This document shows positions 28,155-36,916 of a DNA stretch of 64,000 bases, in pieces. A program made the position numbers and the translations under genes. Numbering within the stretch: the first letter of the stretch is position 1; each line of letters starts with the position of its first letter. The stretch comes from Trypanosoma brucei gambiense DAL972. Taxonomy: Eukaryota; Euglenozoa; Kinetoplastea; Trypanosomatida; Trypanosomatidae. Where the stretch lies: contig NC_026742.1 of the NCBI RefSeq assembly GCF_000210295.1, forward strand, positions 1,674,001-1,738,000, read 5' to 3'. The notes beneath the pieces were generated by a model. It worked only from the letters and a program-made list of their open reading frames with translations, ran no database searches and was not told the origin of the DNA.

Positions 28155-28555
28155 AGCGGCAGCGCATCTCTCCCTTACCTACCGTCGCAAATAAATGCAT
28201 CAGCAAGTATCAAGGATGTCAAGAGTCGTTTGAAAAGGAAGGAGTGGTGGGGTGTTACCGTGGAAAAAAGGGTAGTATCGCTCTGTGGACCAGACGAATG
28301 GTGAGCCAAATTCCTCCTAACCACGCGTCTGTCGCTTACTGTTTACGTGGGATTTATCTCTTCACCTGCACCGTTGTTTGTTTTCCCTCTATTACTCGCC
28401 TCACACTTTCCTTTCCTCTCTATACAACGTATAGATTATGTTCATCTATTGGTTTCATTTTCTTGTATGATTCTATTTTCACGTCTAGTTAATTAATGGT
28501 TTCTCGTGGTGAAGGAACTGAAGGGCGTTGGGTGGAAGGATAAAAGGAAGGGGTC
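28155..28555 (+). other. intergenic region with tract, acceptor and a uORF
   Basis: 400 bases, with a pyrimidine-rich segment at 28370-28486 and AG at 28487-28488. A short ORF lies between the acceptor and the next gene (listed separately). Confidence 0.6.
28496..28543 (+). promoter_or_regulatory. upstream ORF (15 codons) in the leader of the 28556 gene
   Basis: ATG at 28496, stop TAA at 28541-28543, lying between the likely splice acceptor (28487-28488) and the main start at 28556. It ends 12 bases before the main ATG. Confidence 0.4.
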
Positions 28556-29773
28556 ATGGAAACGAAAGGTTCTTCTGTTCATGTATGCAGCAACGCATGG
28601 AAGCTGACGCACCATGTCACATGGAAGGATGATGGTTTCCCTTTTGTGCTTCACGTTCCTGAACTTGAGTTACGTATTGATTTCCCTATTGCACACTACA
28701 AGTGCTGTTGGGCCTGCGCCATGCTACATCCCGTGTGGAAAAGGGTGGCGAAATGCAGTCCAAGACAAGAGTATGCGAGACAAACAAATGCATCGGTATG
28801 CATCCATAAACCCACCTTACGAGAAGCAGGCGACGTATTGTCGGAGCTATCGTCGTTCACTCTCGCACTTGACAAGCGGCAGAAACAACACTATCCCAGG
28901 AGCAGCGTTAGTAGACTAAGGTTCGTTCACAGTCTGCCAACTATAATTCGTTTAGGGAACGGTATAAAGGGAACCATCACTGCCACATTTACGCTTCAAC
29001 GATGTGTTGCGGATGGGAATAATCCCTCCACTTTGTTCCCTACATTTCTTGCCGTTGAGTCAGTCGGTCTCATAGATTGTTTTGTGGTTGACGCAATCCC
29101 GAGGTCGAGAAAGGGCCATGAACGCAACGGGGTGACTTTGTTGCCACTCCAGAACATAAGCAGTGGCGGTGAAACAGCAACGTACGACGCGCTCAATATC
29201 CAGCTACGTTTCGACTGCCTTCCACCGTCGTTTGACAGTTCGCTTACTTCTCACGAGATACCGTGGGAGCTCCGCGTGTATGCCGTCTTTTACGAGTCGT
29301 TAGATGCACAGGTACACCTTGACGACGCGTTCAGGCGGCTCGCTGAATGGCATCCAAGTAAAACAATGGAAGAGCGGTTTGCCGTCGTGAGCCCCGGGGT
29401 CGATCCCTCCATATCCATAAATATGGAACTAAGACGTAAGGGGTGGCTGCACCGTCACATCAAAGAGGCATTAAACCAGATGGACTCCAGAGTAGAAGGT
29501 GGCAATGAGGACGCAGGTCATCCTCCAGCTGAACTTCGACCTATCGCCACTCTTGAAGGAGCCGACAACGTTGTAGTGGAGACGTGTCCACAGGCAGGCA
29601 GTAGTGCTGTTGTAGCTGTGTTACCGAGAGATACGAAGTGGCCGTTAGTAGTCGCTGTTGAAACAGAAAAAGGGATAGGGAAACAGTCCCCTCCGATACC
29701 GGGTTCCTCGTCTCTCGAGCGGCTCTCCCGTGAATTCATCAAGCTGTGGGAAAGACTTAGTGTTGACGATTAA
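28556..29773 (+). CDS. hypothetical protein
   Basis: 405 residues, no family recognised. The first part is mixed alpha/beta with a cysteine-rich patch (HYKCCWACAMLH, residues about 48-59). The middle has beta-strand-like alternation (IRLGNGIKGTITATFTLQRC and ALNIQLRFDCLPP), which would fit a beta-sandwich or C2-like fold, but I cannot assign one. The C-terminal 130 residues are low-complexity with a short terminal helix (LERLSREFIKLWERL). There is no signal peptide or transmembrane segment. Coding potential is supported by codon composition like the flanking genes and by a single long frame bounded by a splice acceptor upstream. Confidence 0.75.
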   Translation: METKGSSVHVCSNAWKLTHHVTWKDDGFPFVLHVPELELRIDFPIAHYKCCWACAMLHPVWKRVAKCSPRQEYARQTNASVCIHKPTLREAGDVLSELSSFTLALDKRQKQHYPRSSVSRLRFVHSLPTIIRLGNGIKGTITATFTLQRCVADGNNPSTLFPTFLAVESVGLIDCFVVDAIPRSRKGHERNGVTLLPLQNISSGGETATYDALNIQLRFDCLPPSFDSSLTSHEIPWELRVYAVFYESLDAQVHLDDAFRRLAEWHPSKTMEERFAVVSPGVDPSISINMELRRKGWLHRHIKEALNQMDSRVEGGNEDAGHPPAELRPIATLEGADNVVVETCPQAGSSAVVAVLPRDTKWPLVVAVETEKGIGKQSPPIPGSSSLERLSREFIKLWERLSVDD

Positions 29774-30671
29774 GAGTCATTTGACGACATATTTGATGTG
29801 GTTAAATATGTGTACAAGACCACCTCTCACTTAGTGGAACCTTAGAGTTGGAGGAGTGTTCGCATAGCTTCATCGATTTTGTGGTATATGCATAACTTGA
29901 CCCACCCATGCTCGTGGATCCGCTGACCTAGTTTGGCGCGGGTTATATACTGTGTGTTTCACCGGTAGACAGTGAGGCGGGTACTCCGCTTTTACGGTGC
30001 CGTAGAGTTTCTAGAGGACAAATTGGGGAGTAGTGTTTCTCCCACTTATTCAAACCTTCCAGTTTCACATCGGACATATGGGTAACTGTTGCATTGCATG
30101 ACGTATCTGCACTTATACGTTTGTGTATTTGTGTGCTATAAGCATATACTCACTTCATGTTCTCAAACAATATAGATTGATGTGACTGGTGTCTATGTTA
30201 GTCTTTTCAGCTGTTTTCTTGCTCCGCAACGTTAGACCATCCTTATTTCCCCTGCGCTACTCTTTCTGTGATTTATAAATAATTCTTTATTAGAAAAATA
30301 ATAACATAGTCACACCTACATCCCCCTTTTCATCGTGGGCTCATAGAGGGAAAGTATAGCTCTTATCTTAAAAGAACTGTGCAGGGCCTCAGAACGTTGT
30401 TCCCACTACGAACCGGTGCACGGGCCGAGCGGTTGGTTGGATAGAGGGGTGACAAAGGTTAAAAGAATTTTCCTTTTCCTCTGGAAAAAAGGGTGTATTG
30501 ATTAGTGATAACAATTAGTTACAGCAGCCACACTTAACTGCTTTCACAATTTGTTTTTTTTCACTGTTCTAGTTTCCTTTCCCTCTTTTTTTTTATCGTT
30601 AAAAGACGATATCTTTGTTCACTATTTAATTGCGTACGTTCAGTTGTTCGTTATTAAATTGAGACAAAGAA
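29774..30671 (+). other. 900-base spacer, no gene seen
   Basis: The first 300 bases are of mixed composition and the rest AT-rich. A tract at 30551-30600 followed by AG at 30604-30605 is the likely acceptor for the MFS gene. I looked for tRNA-like boxes near 29930-30050 and 30380-30450 and found none convincing. Confidence 0.5.
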
Positions 30672-32450
30672 ATGCAACAAAAATCGGACGCCGTTACACC
30701 GCTTCCCCTGAAGCAGATGTTCCCGTTAGCACTCGTTCTGCTAAACGAAAGTCTTTGTTCTTCAATACTTCTGCCCTATGTTGGATACCTCGTGTCATTC
30801 TTTGAAAAGTGTCCCCCAGAGGAGGCCGGTTACATGTCAGGAGTGGTTTTGGGATCCTTCATGCTTGGGCAGTTCACGAGCGGCAAAATGTGGGGTTGGA
30901 TGAGTGACTATTACGGTCGTAAACCAACCCTTGCATTAGGTCTTATTATCGGTGGGTTGATGGTTCTTTGCTTTGGCTTCAGCGGCAACATCTGGGTTTG
31001 CATCATTTTTCGTTTCTTTCATGGCCTCTCGAACGGAAACCTTTTGGTCGCAAAGACAGTACTGGCTGATATTCTCGACAGAACCAATGAAGCCCAAGGG
31101 TTTGCGATGGTTAGTTTCACGTACGGTTTCGGGATTCTAATCGGTCCGGCGATGGGTGGACTGCTGTACGATCCCGCAAACAGCAATATGTTTCGTTGGG
31201 CAGGTTTCAGAAAAGATGGCGTTTTCGCCCGCTACCCGGGACTGATGCCAGCAGTTGCATGCTTCTTCTACGCTATTTTTGCTCTTGTCATATGTTTGGT
31301 GTTTCTAGCGGAGACCAATCCTCATGCTCGACCTTTACCAGGGTGGATTTTGGCGCTCCTACCATCTTCGCTGCGACTCAGAGCGACACATGAGGTGGTC
31401 CCAAATAATGAAAATATAGAGGCTGTAGTTGTCGAGCCGGAGCCGGATTATTTTTTCAATGGGTTACCTGATGAGTCTGATATCTTAGGTGAAAATCATG
31501 GGACTGCGACATGGGAGAAGTCTCAACAGCTTTCTTTTCGGAAGGACGGAACAAACGAAGAAGCGAAGCAACACAAAGAAGCAGCACCTAACGGTACAAA
31601 TGGTCGGGTGGACTCTCATCTAGAAGTAGATCGCGAGGCAAGTGCCCCGGCTCTGCGCGGTGCAGGAGATGAAATAAGTGTTGCTACTTCTCAAGAAAAG
31701 GAACCGTTTGGGTACAGAGATTCATTTGTAAACCCCAATACGAGGTGTGTATTAGTCACCTACATGCTCATTTGCTGTGGAGATGTGGCGTTCTCGGAGA
31801 TTTTTTCGTTGTGGGCGATTGCAGGGACATCTCATGGAGGACTCGGTTATCAGGCCAGTGCGGTTGGGACGCTTCTCTTAACGAACAGTTTCCCGTGTCT
31901 CTTGTCTAACGTCACGTTGCACCTCGCATGTCGCGTGATTACCAACAAATTAGTTTTGTGGCGTATTTCCGTGATGATAATTTCTGTGGTAGTTGGTTTG
32001 ATGCCTTTCGTGACGTATGCGGTGGGAGGTGCACAGATCCCCTTACTTCTCATGTGCACATTTGCCAGGCAGTGGTTTAGTTCCTGGGCTTTCGGACTCA
32101 TTACAATATTTACTGCTCGCGTTGCGCCACCCCTTCACACAGGTACAATGTATGGTATTGCCCAATCTTGTGGCTCAATAGTGCGTTGCGTGATTCCATT
32201 CGCAATTACTCCACTGTTTGCGTGGTCAATATCAGGTCATAAGCCCATTCCATTCAACAGCGTGCTTACCTTTCTCATTTCATCCGTAATGTTTATCTCT
32301 GCATGTGTTGGTTCGTTAGGTCTCAAGGTTGAAGACGAAAACGAGCTGCAAAACGAACAGCAACTCGAAACAAACTATGTGGTGGTTATGGATTGCGAAT
32401 TTGATGACGAGGACGCTAGGGGTGGAATTTTCACAGGTATTAAGGGGTGA
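30672..32450 (+). CDS. major facilitator superfamily transporter (ZIFL-like)
   Basis: 592 residues with about 12 membrane helices in two groups of six. MFS motif A is clear in the first intracellular loop, GWMSDYYGRKP (75-85), followed by LALGLIIGGLMVLCFGFSG and the RFFHGLSNGNLLVAKTVLAD helix (motif B-like). The helix 5 motif GFGILIGPAMGGLLYDP resembles motif C of drug:H+ antiporters. The arrangement is close to plant and fungal zinc-induced-facilitator-like proteins. A hydrophilic central loop of about 130 residues (240-355, with FNGLPDESDILGENHG) separates the halves, and the C-terminal tail is acidic. Substrate cannot be inferred; organic anion, drug or metal-ligand export are possibilities. 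The start is the first ATG after a strong tract/AG. Confidence 0.85.
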   Translation: MQQKSDAVTPLPLKQMFPLALVLLNESLCSSILLPYVGYLVSFFEKCPPEEAGYMSGVVLGSFMLGQFTSGKMWGWMSDYYGRKPTLALGLIIGGLMVLCFGFSGNIWVCIIFRFFHGLSNGNLLVAKTVLADILDRTNEAQGFAMVSFTYGFGILIGPAMGGLLYDPANSNMFRWAGFRKDGVFARYPGLMPAVACFFYAIFALVICLVFLAETNPHARPLPGWILALLPSSLRLRATHEVVPNNENIEAVVVEPEPDYFFNGLPDESDILGENHGTATWEKSQQLSFRKDGTNEEAKQHKEAAPNGTNGRVDSHLEVDREASAPALRGAGDEISVATSQEKEPFGYRDSFVNPNTRCVLVTYMLICCGDVAFSEIFSLWAIAGTSHGGLGYQASAVGTLLLTNSFPCLLSNVTLHLACRVITNKLVLWRISVMIISVVVGLMPFVTYAVGGAQIPLLLMCTFARQWFSSWAFGLITIFTARVAPPLHTGTMYGIAQSCGSIVRCVIPFAITPLFAWSISGHKPIPFNSVLTFLISSVMFISACVGSLGLKVEDENELQNEQQLETNYVVVMDCEFDDEDARGGIFTGIKG

Positions 32451-32488
32451 AATAGAGAAAAAAAATGGGCAATAAATTTGTTAATGAG

Positions 32489-32518
32489 AGCATATATATA
32501 CATATGTATATATATGCT
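32489..32518. repeat. 30-base perfect palindrome in the MFS 3' flank
   Basis: Two 15-base arms, starting AGCATATATATACAT and ending with its exact reverse complement, with no spacer. It begins 38 bases after the MFS stop codon. In RNA it could form a hairpin, after opening some central pairs, or an intermolecular duplex. Confidence 0.9.
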
Positions 32519-34085
32519 ACATTTTATATATGTGACGCGAGGAAGAAGAAAAAAAAATGATTAATCGAAGAATGTGTAATCGATTAGTATCCACTTACAA
32601 GAATTTATGTTTATATTCCTCTGTATGTGCATGTTTGGTGATTCGTAACCAAACCGTCTTTTGCGTGGTCTTACCATCCGATTCCCCTTATCTTGCTTAA
32701 ACGTGATTATGTTTGTTGCAGCCCAAAGTGCTTGACGTGCACTTCGCTCCTGTCATCAGTTTGTGCGCGGCCAAAAAAATTTTTATTGTGTTCCTTCGCC
32801 CTCGTAAAGAAAAGGGCTGTGAGCGAGGAAGAGAAGGAGGAAGGTGTCACGAGCACGCTAACATTATTTACAAAAATCATCCCTTTACATACAGGCTGCG
32901 CGCAATAAGGCAAGCATGTGTGCTTTATGACTGTGTGTTACATAGTACAAAAATTTCAGTTGTCGCGGCGCGAAGTAAGCAAGGAGAAATAATAAGCGGG
33001 TTAGAAGGTATGGGGGAAAAACAAACAAACAAACATACTACAAATATATATCTGTATCTATATATAAATGTACATGCTTCTATATTTATAATAACAAGGC
33101 AAAGTTGGTAACGACAACGGCAAAAGGGAGTGCAAATAAAGTGATGTCGCAACCATAAGGGGTAAAAAAGGGAATTCAAGCGGAGGAAGCGTTTCGATTT
33201 GGTATACCTTTTTAAAAAGTGAATGTTTAATAAAGGGGTGATCGATACAAAAACGACAAAAATGAAACAACGAAACTAAAAGAAGCACATATGTGGCTGC
33301 GTGGGATACCCTAAAGTTAAATTTCTCGCTCACTCTTTTGTCTTTCTTCCTCTTTTTTTTTCCGACTTCCTTCATTCTTTCATAAATAAACAGACTGAGA
33401 CAGATTGTGAGAAGGTAAAAGGAACTAATCGAGAAAGGATAAAAGGAATATAACAGTAAAGAAAATTAGAGGATGTATCGTGCCCATTTCTTCGCGTCGG
33501 TTCTGCTACTGACGATGTGGATTTGTTTCCTTTGATGATCCTCTTATTTATAATCATCATTGCTTTTGTTGTTTTTATTATTTTAACTTTACTTTTCATC
33601 CTTCCTTCTGTTTTGGCATTTTACTCGCATTTTTTTTTCTTTATTTCGTTGTTATTTGTGAACCTTCTCAGACATCGAATGCATCTTACTACTGTTATTA
33701 TAAGTGGAGAGAAAGATCAGAATCCACAAATCATTCCTCTTGATGTCTGTTTTGTTTTTTTGTTTGGTTCTTATGATTTTATTTGGGCCTTATTGTTTAT
33801 TGACGCTGGCTTCCTTCTCCTTTCTGCTGGACCGTTCAGGACCATGGGTGTCCGTTAACTCCCCCTTTCGTAGCGTTATTCAGTCCCTTTCTAATATCAA
33901 AATTTATACTCATCACTATTTATATTTGGTATGTGAAACAAAATCCAAATGGGAACGATTGGGTTGGGACGCACACTGAGATGAGGCTGGCGCTGCGTCG
34001 AATAGAAACAATCACTTATTTGTTGATACCTATTCATTTGGTTGCTACAGTACGCTACAATACGGGGTTCATATTAGGATTTACT

Positions 34086-34102
34086 TATATATATATATAT
34101 AT
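34086..34102. repeat. TA microsatellite
   Basis: Alternating TA followed by a GTGTGTAT/ATGTATGTAT purine-pyrimidine stretch. Confidence 0.8.
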
Positions 34103-34854
34103 GTGTGTATATGTATGTATTCCTCACGAATGAGTGTATGAATATGCAAGAATGCGTATTCATATGTAGCTGAAAGTGTATACCGCATATTGTGTGTTTT
34201 TACCTGTGTGTTTGCATGTGTTACATGTACTGCGTTTGATGTGACAATATATCTTTTCTGATGGCTTTGTTGTGAATTGAGTCTCTGCAGCAGTTTCGTG
34301 TGGGTTGTGTTAATTTTCCTCTTCATTATTCTTCCCATCTTTTCCTTAGTATTCTTCGAAGTACACAGCAGTTAGCTTAACCACTGATTCCTTGGTTATT
34401 CACAGCATTTGTATTTGTTGGCGGTGGAACTTATCACCAAAACGGGCTTTCTTTCGTACGATTTCCGGGTAAAACTTTGGATATATTTTAAAATATATTG
34501 GTTGTGTTGCAAGCACGAGGGCCATACGAGCGCGTCTGACTGAGGGGGGGGGGAAACAAGACTCGTCAAACCTCACCGAATTACCCTTGTGTGTTATTAC
34601 TGTTTTCCGTGAACTTTAAGTGTCGCAGTGTATAAGGAGATTCTCTGCCTCGGAAAAGGAATTTGGGGAAGGGGATACAGTGTTTAGCTGAAAATTACAA
34701 AAAAGAGTAACTTTTTTGGTGTATATATACATATATTATACGGCCGCCAAATTTGTCGTTTTCTGTTAAAGTTAAGAAAAACAAAAGAAGGAGCTGCAAA
34801 GCTTCGGGAAGTGGTAGAGAACGATTAGAAGAAAAGAGTGAAATAACAACGTGA

Positions 34855-36123
34855 ATGTCCGTCGTTGAAATGGAGAAGGATTCTCAACCAGAACAACCAA
34901 TGAGGTCGAAGAACTTCCTTCACCGCGTTGGCACAACGATTTTATTCGTTGGAACATCCTTTGCTCTTAGCGTTTGCACCCCAAGATTTCTTCCATCAGC
35001 GGTGAAAGATTTCGCTCCAACCATCATGTGGGGGTTCACGTGTTTTTGTGTCCGGAGAGCCTTCAAAATGATGATGACGCTCGTGCTGATTACGCATTTG
35101 CTGGCATCCGGAGCCTCACTATGGTCTTGTGGGTTCTCCAACCGTGTTGCGAATCGTGCCCTAATATTTCCCTCCTTTGCTTCGCTTGCAGCACTTCTCG
35201 CCACTTGGCGGTTACCGACGATGCCTCTTGAACGTGTGATTGGAGTGAGTCTGGTGCAGACATGGTCCATTTCTTGTGGTCTGATTCTCTTTGCCGTATT
35301 TCCTGCAACTCTCATATCCGGCAGCAACTGGGATCAGGCCAAACGCGATGCGCGCTTTGATCAGGTTATTGAACGTGCAACAGATCAGCGGGTGGAGAGG
35401 TTTACCGTCCAATCTACGGGTGGTGTTCAGTTGGATGCCGTAGCGGTGATGCCGGAGGACCCAACAGAGCACTGGGTTGCATACTTTGGCGGGAATGCGG
35501 AAATAATGGAAACCAGCACGGAGGATATGGCTTTTTCTAATCACCTTGTGCATGCTAATTGGTTGTTTCACAACCCGCGTGGCGTAGGAAGAAGCAGTGG
35601 ATATGTATGTTGGGCTAACGATTTGGTGGACGATGCCGAGGCTGTTGTGTGGGAAGCGGTTCGACGTTACAATATTAACCCCAAAAATCTTATTTTGTGG
35701 GGACACAGTATTGGTGGCGGGGTTGCAGCTGCACTAGCAGGGCGCTATAGCGATTTCCCCTTCCCAGTGTTGTTGGATAGGACATTCTCGCGCCTTAGCG
35801 ATGCTGCCGTGTCCTTCTCACCGTTTCCTGCCACTGTGACAAGGGGTGCTATTAAGGTAACAACAGGTGACCTTAATGTTGTTAAGAGCTGCCGCAGTTT
35901 GAAGGGTCGTAATGTGTTGGTTATATTCCACCGCTCGGATGAAATAATTCGGTTCAATATTTCCTCAATCGCACGTCCCACTGCGGTAAAGAAGTCGGGT
36001 TTAAATAAAAGTTCGTTTTTGGAGCTCCAGAGCACGTTCGTCCCCTCTCCTCACAACACTCCACTGGATTATTTTCCTGAGGTGACGCAGATACAAAGGC
36101 GTATCATTCAACTTTATGAATAA
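34855..36123 (+). CDS. membrane-anchored alpha/beta hydrolase
   Basis: 422 residues: a hydrophobic N-terminal 155 residues with about four membrane helices (roughly 28-45, 53-84, 98-113 and 122-147), then a cytosolic or lumenal alpha/beta-hydrolase domain. The nucleophile elbow GHSIGG places the active Ser at S285. The oxyanion-side motif NPRGVGRSSG is typical of ABHD/BEM46-like serine hydrolases. The acid is probably D362 (HRSDE) and the base H400 (PSPHNTP), so the catalytic triad seems intact. Substrate is unknown; family members are lipases, acyl-protein thioesterases and esterases. The first ATG (34855) is used; a later ATG at codon 6 would shorten it trivially. Confidence 0.82.
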   Translation: MSVVEMEKDSQPEQPMRSKNFLHRVGTTILFVGTSFALSVCTPRFLPSAVKDFAPTIMWGFTCFCVRRAFKMMMTLVLITHLLASGASLWSCGFSNRVANRALIFPSFASLAALLATWRLPTMPLERVIGVSLVQTWSISCGLILFAVFPATLISGSNWDQAKRDARFDQVIERATDQRVERFTVQSTGGVQLDAVAVMPEDPTEHWVAYFGGNAEIMETSTEDMAFSNHLVHANWLFHNPRGVGRSSGYVCWANDLVDDAEAVVWEAVRRYNINPKNLILWGHSIGGGVAAALAGRYSDFPFPVLLDRTFSRLSDAAVSFSPFPATVTRGAIKVTTGDLNVVKSCRSLKGRNVLVIFHRSDEIIRFNISSIARPTAVKKSGLNKSSFLELQSTFVPSPHNTPLDYFPEVTQIQRRIIQLYE

Positions 36124-36916
36124 TCGCGAAATACTTTAACAAAATACAAAAAGGAAAAAATCGACACACACACACACATGCACTTCGTACATCTGGCGTT
36201 GTTGTTGCTTTGTGTGACCTCGTGCGCATCGCACCCTTCCCCCCTTTTTTGTTCTTCACCATCTACTTTTTATTGTGAAGAAATTCGCATGAGCATCCTT
36301 CCTTCTTCTCCCTTCTCGCCTACCCTTGTTTCATCCCAATTCAAGAGACTCGAGGAGTTTTTGACGGCGTGATGTAAAAACATGTGAACTCTGTGATTTT
36401 TTTTTAAATATATGCGTTTGTGGTAACCTGTTCTTATCCCAATTCATCACCGGTTGTTATTGTTGTGGTGGGTAGTAATAGTGAAATTGCAATGAAACAG
36501 CGCCACAGGCACGTTCAAGAGCGTAACAAAGCTGTGTGCACATGGTTTTATACGCACGCATACGTTTTAATTTGATCAACTTTCTACTATATTTGCTACC
36601 TACGTCATGTTGTTGACCTTTTCTCGCAATAGACTTCTGCCTTGTTAGGCTGCCGATCAGTTTACTTATTTATTTTTTTAACTGCATTCTTTTACCCCAA
36701 TACTCCTTTCACCTAGAACACGCGTTTTAACGTGAGTGTTGCTACCCAAAGAGTGAGGGAAAACAATAAGAAAGGGAATAGAACAAAAGGGAGCCGCCAT
36801 TAACATAGCGAGAATAGTGACAGCTACACCTGCATTGGTGAACACGAGACCTGTAAATATCACGAGGAATAAACGGCTGAGTAGCGTTTATTTCATAGGA
36901 AGGGGAGATAGCTGCA
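36124..36916 (+). other. intergenic region with strong splice acceptor
   Basis: 790 bases. A CA run follows the hydrolase stop. The tract at 36661-36714 is followed by AG at 36715-36716. From there to 36917 no ATG occurs, so the leader of the next gene would be about 200 bases without uORFs. A 64-codon ATG frame at 36178-36372 with a hydrophobic N-terminus was considered and set aside. Confidence 0.6.
36661..36716 (+). promoter_or_regulatory. polypyrimidine tract and trans-splice acceptor
   Basis: T/C-rich run ending CACCTAG with AG at 36715-36716, upstream of the gene at 36917. Confidence 0.65.

Larger units (their letters stand above)
32451..34854 (+). other. 2.4-kb gene-free spacer
   Basis: The longest stretch without a gene in the window. 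It contains a 30-base perfect palindrome (32489-32518), CAAA- and TATA-type low-complexity DNA (33020-33075), a strongly T-rich area (33520-33680), a TA run at 34086-34102, an 18-base AT palindrome at 34481-34498, and a G-run near 34541. No frame of convincing codon composition. It may be long UTRs, or hold a non-coding transcript that I cannot identify by eye. Confidence 0.5.

Noticed and set aside
30395..30450. tRNA D-arm-like GGCCGAGCGGTTGG stretch
   Set aside because: No matching anticodon and T-arms downstream; probably chance.
36178..36372. 64-codon ATG frame with a hydrophobic N-terminus (MHFVHLALLLLCVTSC)
   Set aside because: It starts right after a CA run within the 3' flank of the hydrolase gene, with no polypyrimidine/AG signal of its own. 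The rest is low-complexity Ser/Pro, which a chance pyrimidine-rich frame would give.
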